Below, in pieces: positions 6,292-10,524 of a stretch of 10,524 nt of DNA. The translations under genes were made by a program, and so were the position numbers. Source of the stretch: UBA11606 sp039188975 (GTDB lineage: Bacteria; Actinomycetota; Acidimicrobiia; Acidimicrobiales; Aldehydirespiratoraceae); NCBI GenBank assembly GCA_039188975.1, contig JBCCYT010000149.1, forward strand, positions 1-10,524, written 5' to 3'. The notes under the pieces were generated by a model that saw only the letters and a list, made by a program, of their open reading frames with translations, did not search any database and was not told the DNA's origin. Positions within the stretch are counted from its first letter, which is position 1. Each line of letters opens with the position of its first letter.

Positions 6292-7029
6292 TCAGTATGG
6301 CGCGTCCTGCGGGCCGGGGGCCGGGTGACGCAAACCTTCTCGGGCGATCCAACGGTGAGGGATGTCGGCCATGAGGAGCGCGTTGTCGAGTTCGGCTGAT
6401 CCCGCCGGGAACCGCTGGGTGTTGCTGAAGAACGAGGACTCGACGTGACCGATGTCGATCGGTTCGATCATCCATGCGTTGGTCTCGAACTCGATCGAGT
6501 CGAAGCCGCCGCCGGTATCGCGATCGGAGTAGCCGGTTGCTCCCTCGTGAAAGAAGGCAGATGCCTGGTCGAGTGAGTGGAAGATGGACGACGCGGGAAG
6601 TGCGGTCGCTCGGGTTGCATCGATTGCGATGCGGGTCGATCCGTCGTAGCTGGCCAACTCGGCGTGGAGGTGACCGTGGTGATCTCGCAGCGAGCCCTGG
6701 GCGAGGTGCTGGTGGCCAGGAAAGAAGCGCCCGCTGACGGCACGTGCCAGCCGTGAGGTGGTGTCGCGGCGGGGGATGTACACCGCGTGGGCGCCCGCAG
6801 GTCCCGTCACCGCAATGCGGTGCGCAGCGCTGAGCGACCGCACCCCGACCGCCTGCGGGAGCCCCTGCGGACGAACTCGCAACTGGATCAGACAGATGCC
6901 GGCGACGGCGACACCGCCGACGAGGACCGGTTCGAACGGGGCGGGGAGGAGCGAGGCGGCGACCGACGGATCGACTCGGTAGTTGATCAGCAGTCTGCGT
7001 TCGATGGTCCCTTCGATGGCGCGGATCAT
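6292..7029 (-). CDS. DUF2071 (YqjF-like) protein
   Basis: A 245-residue soluble protein of the DUF2071/YqjF family, thought to share a beta-rich fold with acetoacetate decarboxylase-like proteins. Diagnostic blocks are LLINYRVDPSVAASLLPAPFEPVLVGGVAVAGICLI (13-48, not all conserved), GLPQAVGVRS (56-65), AAHRIAV (68-74), VYIPRRDT (83-90), GRFFPG (100-105) and the C-terminal FFSNTQRFPAGSAELDNALLM (200-220). I see no obvious Schiff-base lysine, so a decarboxylase reaction is not supported; ligand binding or an unknown reaction is possible. ATG 7029 was chosen because it overlaps the stop of the upstream YndJ-DUF1990 gene as ATGA, giving translational coupling. The in-frame extension to 7299 is antisense-like Arg/Pro-rich sequence and overlaps that gene. 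The DUF4272 gene follows after 3 nt. Confidence 0.9.
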   Translation of the reverse strand: MIRAIEGTIERRLLINYRVDPSVAASLLPAPFEPVLVGGVAVAGICLIQLRVRPQGLPQAVGVRSLSAAHRIAVTGPAGAHAVYIPRRDTTSRLARAVSGRFFPGHQHLAQGSLRDHHGHLHAELASYDGSTRIAIDATRATALPASSIFHSLDQASAFFHEGATGYSDRDTGGGFDSIEFETNAWMIEPIDIGHVESSFFSNTQRFPAGSAELDNALLMADIPHRWIAREGLRHPAPGPQDAPY

Positions 7030-8519
7030 CGTGCCCCTGCGGCGCGGCGCGTGGCCGGGGCGACGATCCCGTCCAGATAGCGGTTGATCGCCCGGTCCTG
7101 AAGGAATCGCGTCAGCGGCGGGCAGACATGGTTGGCGAGGGTGGCCGGTCGCCAGATCGCGGTGACGATCACATCGACCGTCCCATCGTTGTTTCGGGTC
7201 ACGATGAAGGACTCCTCGCCGTCCTCGGGATGGTGCGGCAGCGTCGCGTAGGTGAAGCCGTACCGGTTCGGTTCGTCGATCACCTCGACGATTCGACACG
7301 TCGCGCTGACGCTGATCGGTGCGACGGGGATGGTGAGAGCCAGCGTCTGGCCCTCGGTGATCGCGGGTTGTTCGGGGGCCAGAGCGATTCCTGCGGCGGC
7401 GTGCCCCCGCCAGCGTCGGATCGCCTCAACGGCGGTTTCGAAGTCGTCGTGCCCCGCTCGTCGCCACCATTGCTTCGCGTGAAAGCCGGGCGGCACGGGC
7501 CGGTGCAGCATCCCGATCGGGTTGGTTGTCGGTTGCGCATCCGCTCGGCGCTGGAGCTCTTCGAGGTGGGTTCGGGTCGGGCGGCCGAGATGGACGCTGG
7601 TCTGCGCGTCGTCAGGGGTGGTGGTCGTGAGGAGGTTGAGGCCGATGAGCCCGAGCAGGCCGAACCCGAGTGCGTTGAGCGATCCGTGGGTTGCGGCCAT
7701 TGTCTCGAGGGCGAGGAACGACCAGCCGAACCGGATCGACCACGCCCATCCAATCGCCAGCCCCATCCCGGCGAGCAAGGCGGCGCCGGCGGTGGTCAGC
7801 AGCGTCCGCGCGGCGCCAACGGTGGTTGTCGCCGCCCGGAGCATCGCCATCGCGGTGGCCATCCCGGCGATCGCCATCACCGTTGCGCCCGTCCATTCGA
7901 GCCAGCCGCCGATCGTGATACCGAGGGCGGTGAGGGGAACGCCAATGATGACGGCCGCCGGTACGAGAGCGCTTCCGTTGCGGCGATGGGTGACGAATCC
8001 AGCCACAGTCGGCAACGCGAATCCCGCATAGTGGAAGTGCACGGCGGTCAGTTCGACGATGGCGTCGCTGAAGCCGAGCGGGTTGAGACCGGCTCGACTG
8101 ATGGTGAGCCAAGCTCCGCCCACCGCGAGGAACAGCAGGCCGGCGTCGGTTCCGATGGCGGGGTCGGCGAGACGTCTCCGCGAGAGGAGTCGCGCCACGC
8201 CGATCCCGGCTGTCGTCACGGTGAAGGCGAACCAGGGCACGGTGAGGAGCGCGGCCAACCATCCAGCCGTTGGGAGGAAGCTGGCACCGGCACTCAACGC
8301 GAGCGCCGGTGCCCAGCGGATGACGCGGTCGATGATCGGTGTGGTCGGACCTGCAGCGACGGTCAATCGGAGACCGAGGGGAACGAGTACGAACGGAGAC
8401 AGCACGAGCAGGAGGGCCGTCCACGTTGGCTGCGCGATGGCGGCCCACAGCAGCCAGAGCACGCCGTCGGCGCACGCCCGGCGGATCCACGTTGGTGAGG
8501 TTTGGAGGAACCTTCGCAT
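7026..8519 (-). CDS. YndJ-type membrane protein fused to DUF1990 (UPF0548) domain
   Basis: A 497-residue fusion and the first gene of the operon. Residues 1-300 are a polytopic membrane domain with about eight hydrophobic segments (near 18-53, 68-110, 126-142, 160-176, 184-206, 211-228, 236-260 and 283-298). They carry the YndJ signatures ELTAVHFHYAGF (156-167) and ATHGSLNALGF (276-286), whose His161, His163 and His278 lie within or beside membrane segments. Residues 301-335 are a polar linker. Residues 336-490 are DUF1990: RPVPPGF (340-346), RYGFTYATLPHHPEDGEESF (419-438) and the Trp/Pro-containing end. Both families lack an assigned biochemical function. Start choice: ATG 8519 has TATGCT 6 nt upstream. 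ATG 8537, six codons longer, has TACTGT 8 nt upstream and is the alternative. The stop overlaps the DUF2071 start. A MerR regulator is divergent. Confidence 0.88.
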   Translation of the reverse strand: MRRFLQTSPTWIRRACADGVLWLLWAAIAQPTWTALLLVLSPFVLVPLGLRLTVAAGPTTPIIDRVIRWAPALALSAGASFLPTAGWLAALLTVPWFAFTVTTAGIGVARLLSRRRLADPAIGTDAGLLFLAVGGAWLTISRAGLNPLGFSDAIVELTAVHFHYAGFALPTVAGFVTHRRNGSALVPAAVIIGVPLTALGITIGGWLEWTGATVMAIAGMATAMAMLRAATTTVGAARTLLTTAGAALLAGMGLAIGWAWSIRFGWSFLALETMAATHGSLNALGFGLLGLIGLNLLTTTTPDDAQTSVHLGRPTRTHLEELQRRADAQPTTNPIGMLHRPVPPGFHAKQWWRRAGHDDFETAVEAIRRWRGHAAAGIALAPEQPAITEGQTLALTIPVAPISVSATCRIVEVIDEPNRYGFTYATLPHHPEDGEESFIVTRNNDGTVDVIVTAIWRPATLANHVCPPLTRFLQDRAINRYLDGIVAPATRRAAGAR

Positions 8520-8525
8520 AGTGCG

Positions 8526-8531
8526 AGCATA
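8526..8531 (-). promoter_or_regulatory. Candidate -10 box of the YndJ-DUF1990 operon
   Basis: The minus strand reads TATGCT, a good TANNNT match, followed by 6 nt (CGCACT) and ATG 8519, consistent with leaderless initiation. A second box, TACTGT (8546-8551), precedes the alternative ATG 8537 by 8 nt. Which one is used decides the start codon. Confidence 0.45.
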
Positions 8532-8559
8532 CACCATGCTAGTAAACAGTAGCACGGTG
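8532..8559. promoter_or_regulatory. Candidate MerR operator: 10-8-10 inverted repeat
   Basis: CACCATGCTA, an 8-nt spacer (GTAAACAG) and TAGCACGGTG form an inverted repeat with 9 of 10 arm positions pairing. The patch is visibly AT-richer than its surroundings. It abuts the TATGCT box of the YndJ operon on one side and lies 43 bp before the MerR start on the other. MerR-family activators bind dyads between the -35 and -10 elements and untwist long spacers, so the position fits binding by the adjacent regulator. That the adjacent MerR protein binds it is inference. Confidence 0.5.
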
Positions 8560-8602
8560 AATGATGCCACAGTCTCGGTCGAGCGCTGGCACACTGAAGG
8601 CG

Positions 8603-9358
8603 ATGTCTGAACGCGCGACACCGACGGAACCGACACCCGTCGACCAGACGATCGACGAGATCGCCCACCATGCAGGAATTCCCGCGTCAACGGTGCGGCT
8701 CTATCAGAACAAGGGGTTGTTGCCGCCGCCGGAGCGCCGGGGGCGGGTCGGCTACTACGGCTCGGCGCATCGGGAGCGGCTCCGGCTGATCGCACATCTG
8801 CAACAGCGAGGGTTTTCCCTCGCCGCGATCAAGGAGGCACTCGACTCGTGGAATGCAGGCCGCACCCTCGATCACCTCCTCGGCGTGAACGACATCGCGC
8901 CGTCGCTCGGTCGTGAACCGGTTCGGCTGTCGCTGGTGGAACTCGCCGCACGATTCGACGGGGCCCAGCTTGCTCCCGACGACATCACCCGGGCGGTCGA
9001 ACTGGGACTCATCACGCTCGACGGTGCCGACATCGTCGTGTCCAATGGCACGTTCGCCGAGATTGGCCCCGCCGTCGCCCGACTCGGCGTACCGATTTCG
9101 GAGATTCTCGACGAGTACGAAGCGTTGCAAACAGCGGTCGCCGATATCGCCGCCCGCTTCCGTGACATCTTCGAACGGCACCTGTGGCAACCGTTCACCG
9201 ACCGCGGGCTACCCGCTGACGGGCTTCCCACGCTGACCTTCCAGGTCAATCAGCTGACCGAACTGGCAACGAGTGTCGTCACGACCGAGCTGCACGATCG
9301 TTTCGCCGCCTTCGCTGCCGACTTCCTTGCTCGCGCCGAGGCTGAACGCGACGACTGA
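8603..9358 (+). CDS. MerR family transcriptional regulator
   Basis: A 251-residue DNA-binding protein. Residues 16-84 are the MerR winged helix-turn-helix: TIDEIAHHAGIPASTVRLYQ, then KGLLPPPERRGRVGYYG, and RLRLIAHLQQRGFSLAAIKEAL as the start of the dimerisation helix. About 165 further residues, mostly helical, form an effector or dimer domain longer than in small metal-sensing MerR proteins. The whole protein has no Cys, which argues against metal-thiol or redox sensing of the MerR/CueR/SoxR kind and favours an organic ligand. ATG 8603 was chosen over the in-frame ATG at 8561 because the latter adds 14 residues outside the domain and overlaps the operator area; a weak CACACT box lies 7 nt before 8603. 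It diverges from the YndJ-DUF1990/DUF2071/DUF4272 operon, its most likely target, and converges on the amidohydrolase. Confidence 0.92.
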   Translation: MSERATPTEPTPVDQTIDEIAHHAGIPASTVRLYQNKGLLPPPERRGRVGYYGSAHRERLRLIAHLQQRGFSLAAIKEALDSWNAGRTLDHLLGVNDIAPSLGREPVRLSLVELAARFDGAQLAPDDITRAVELGLITLDGADIVVSNGTFAEIGPAVARLGVPISEILDEYEALQTAVADIAARFRDIFERHLWQPFTDRGLPADGLPTLTFQVNQLTELATSVVTTELHDRFAAFAADFLARAEAERDD

Positions 9359-9372
9359 ACCCGCGGGCTCAG
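9355..9372. other. 18-bp near-perfect palindrome holding both stop codons of a convergent pair
   Basis: CTGAACCCGCGGGCTCAG pairs with itself at 16 of 18 positions and has the form CTGA-N-CCCGCGGG-N-TCAG. The TGA at 9356-9358 ends the MerR gene, and TCA at 9369-9371 is the minus-strand stop of the amidohydrolase. The core has no room for a proper RNA loop and no U-run follows, so it is not a standard terminator. It is the only DNA between the two genes. Confidence 0.4.
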
Positions 9373-10524
9373 ATCGATCGGTCGCGCAGCGCGAGCGCGT
9401 GCCTGGTGAATTCGGCGACGACCCGCTCTTCGTCGATGCCGACCATCTCCCCGCCGTCGACCACGACCACACCATCGACGATCGTGTGGGTGACGTCGCT
9501 CGCCCGGCTCCCGTAGACAAGGGTCGCCTCGACGTCGTATCCCGGCGCGACATGGGAGCCGGAAACGTCGACCACCGTGATGTCGGCGGGCGCTCCGACC
9601 GCGATCGTCCCGAGTTCGGGGCGGTGCATTGCCTTGGCCGCTTCCCGCGTCGCCATCGTGATGACCTGGCGAGTCGTGAGAAACGTCGGGTCCGTTGTTG
9701 CCTGCTTGTGGGTGATCGCGGCGTACTTCATCTCCTGAAATGGGTCGAGGCAGTTGTGGCTCGCGGGGCCATCGGTTGCGAGACCGACGGTGATCCCCTC
9801 GCTCCACATCGTTTGGAGGTCCATCGTTCCCGACACGAGCTTGGCGTTGCACACAGGGCAGTGCGCAACCTTGACGTCGTGCTCGCCGAGCACGGCGATG
9901 TCATCAGCGTTCATCATCGAGCAGTGAGCCGCGGTCACCTCCGGCCCGAGGAATCCGATGTCGGCGAGCCATTGCGTCGGCGTGGCGTTGTAGGTCTGCT
10001 GGACATAGTCGTGTTCGTTCACACCCTCGGCCAGATGAGTGTGGAGGAACAGTCCTCGATCGATGGCGAGCGCTCGGAGCGCTCGCCACATGTCCTCGCC
10101 GCACGAGTAGGTCGCATGAGGCGAGAGCGCGAGCCGGACTCGGTCGCCATCGATTTCCGCTGCACCGACCGCGGCCTTGTCGAAGTTCTCGATCGCGGCC
10201 CATGACCACGTCGTTGCGTCGGCGTAGATCCCGCGGTCAGCAAAGCCGTACCCGAGTGTTGCCTTCAGCCCGATCTCGTCCAGAGCACGGACCTCAGGGG
10301 TGACGGCGTAGCCGTCGAAGTGCTCGTTGAAACACGTGATGCCCGATTTCGCCATCTCGATGAGGCCACACATCGATGCCCAATACAGCGTCTCGTGGTC
10401 GAAGTTGCGTTTGAGCTTCCACATGGTCTCGAGCCATTCGAAGATCTGTACGTCCTCCAACAGACCGCGAAGCAACATGTTCGAGCCGATGTGGGTGTGG
10501 CAGTCGACGAAACCGGGGAGCACC
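9369..10524 (-). CDS. Amidohydrolase, methylthioadenosine/S-adenosylhomocysteine deaminase type (5' end outside window)
   Basis: The C-terminal 385 or so residues of a metal-dependent (beta/alpha)8 amidohydrolase. Numbered from the GTG-encoded residue at 10523, the metal ligands are His9 and His11 (DCHTHIG), His163 of HTHLAE (161-166, with catalytic Glu166), His200 (AAHCSMM) and Asp251 (GLATDGPASHN). The order and the H163/E166 and H200/D251 spacings match Thermotoga MtaD-like deaminases. These remove the 6-amino group of S-adenosylhomocysteine or methylthioadenosine. Related guanine, triazine and aminohydrolase members cannot be excluded. The usual PSN before KLxSG is PVCN here. The end (GTIAVGAPADITVVDV... 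onward) is the composite beta domain typical of the superfamily. Roughly 45-60 N-terminal residues are missing, because the frame is still open at the edge with LPGFVDCHTH. It converges on the MerR gene with a 10-bp gap. Confidence 0.9.
   Translation of the reverse strand, partial: VLPGFVDCHTHIGSNMLLRGLLEDVQIFEWLETMWKLKRNFDHETLYWASMCGLIEMAKSGITCFNEHFDGYAVTPEVRALDEIGLKATLGYGFADRGIYADATTWSWAAIENFDKAAVGAAEIDGDRVRLALSPHATYSCGEDMWRALRALAIDRGLFLHTHLAEGVNEHDYVQQTYNATPTQWLADIGFLGPEVTAAHCSMMNADDIAVLGEHDVKVAHCPVCNAKLVSGTMDLQTMWSEGITVGLATDGPASHNCLDPFQEMKYAAITHKQATTDPTFLTTRQVITMATREAAKAMHRPELGTIAVGAPADITVVDVSGSHVAPGYDVEATLVYGSRASDVTHTIVDGVVVVDGGEMVGIDEERVVAEFTRHALALRDRSI

Noticed and set aside
5587..6399. 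Plus-strand open frame of 270 codons
   Set aside because: It is antisense to the DUF4272 gene and the end of the DUF2071 gene, both well supported.
7128..8498. Plus-strand open frame of 456 codons
   Set aside because: It is long but exactly antisense to the YndJ-DUF1990 gene, and its Gly/Arg/Glu-rich translation has no recognisable domain. GC bias keeps such frames open.
9273..10205. Plus-strand open frame of 310 codons
   Set aside because: It is antisense to the amidohydrolase and overlaps the end of the MerR gene; no motif.
1..10524. CRISPR, insertion sequence, tRNA or rRNA
   Set aside because: I found no spaced direct repeats, terminal inverted repeats with transposase, cloverleaf or rRNA-like sequence when reading either strand.

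Overview
The window is a dense, high-GC chromosomal segment with almost no intergenic space, short divergent promoters and convergent gene pairs that touch or nearly touch. Strong G/C bias in codon third positions, a mycothiol-dependent maleylpyruvate isomerase (DinB-type) family gene and several starts that look leaderless (a TANNNT box 6-10 nt before the ATG/GTG) all point to an actinobacterium. The protein style would suit Acidimicrobiia (Ilumatobacter-like), but that placement is inference. I see no rRNA, tRNA, CRISPR array, insertion sequence or phage gene.

Left part (1-3138): a minus-strand gene for an all-helical, TPR-like protein runs off the left edge. It diverges, across a 90-bp gap holding a perfect 16-bp palindrome, from a plus-strand SAM-dependent methyltransferase. 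That gene meets a minus-strand phosphotransferase (APH/choline-kinase fold) tail to tail, and the two stop codons interlock in a single CTAG.

Middle (3139-5505): a plus-strand maleylpyruvate isomerase-family/DinB-type protein diverges from the phosphotransferase and converges on a minus-strand two-TM potassium channel with TrkA/RCK domains. The channel diverges from a small plus-strand gene of unknown function, which has the clearest Shine-Dalgarno sequence of any chosen start.

Right part (5506-9358): a three-gene minus-strand operon encodes a YndJ membrane protein fused to a DUF1990 (UPF0548) domain, a DUF2071 (YqjF-like) protein and a DUF4272 protein. The first two overlap by ATGA and the next two are 3 nt apart. 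A MerR-family regulator is transcribed divergently, and a 10-8-10 inverted repeat lies in the shared promoter, directly against the operon's candidate -10 box. This looks like a self-contained, regulated cassette of uncharacterised families and is the best candidate for an undescribed system here.

Right edge (9369-10524): the C-terminal 385 or so residues of a minus-strand amidohydrolase of the methylthioadenosine/S-adenosylhomocysteine deaminase type. Its metal ligands are intact and its N-terminus lies outside the window.
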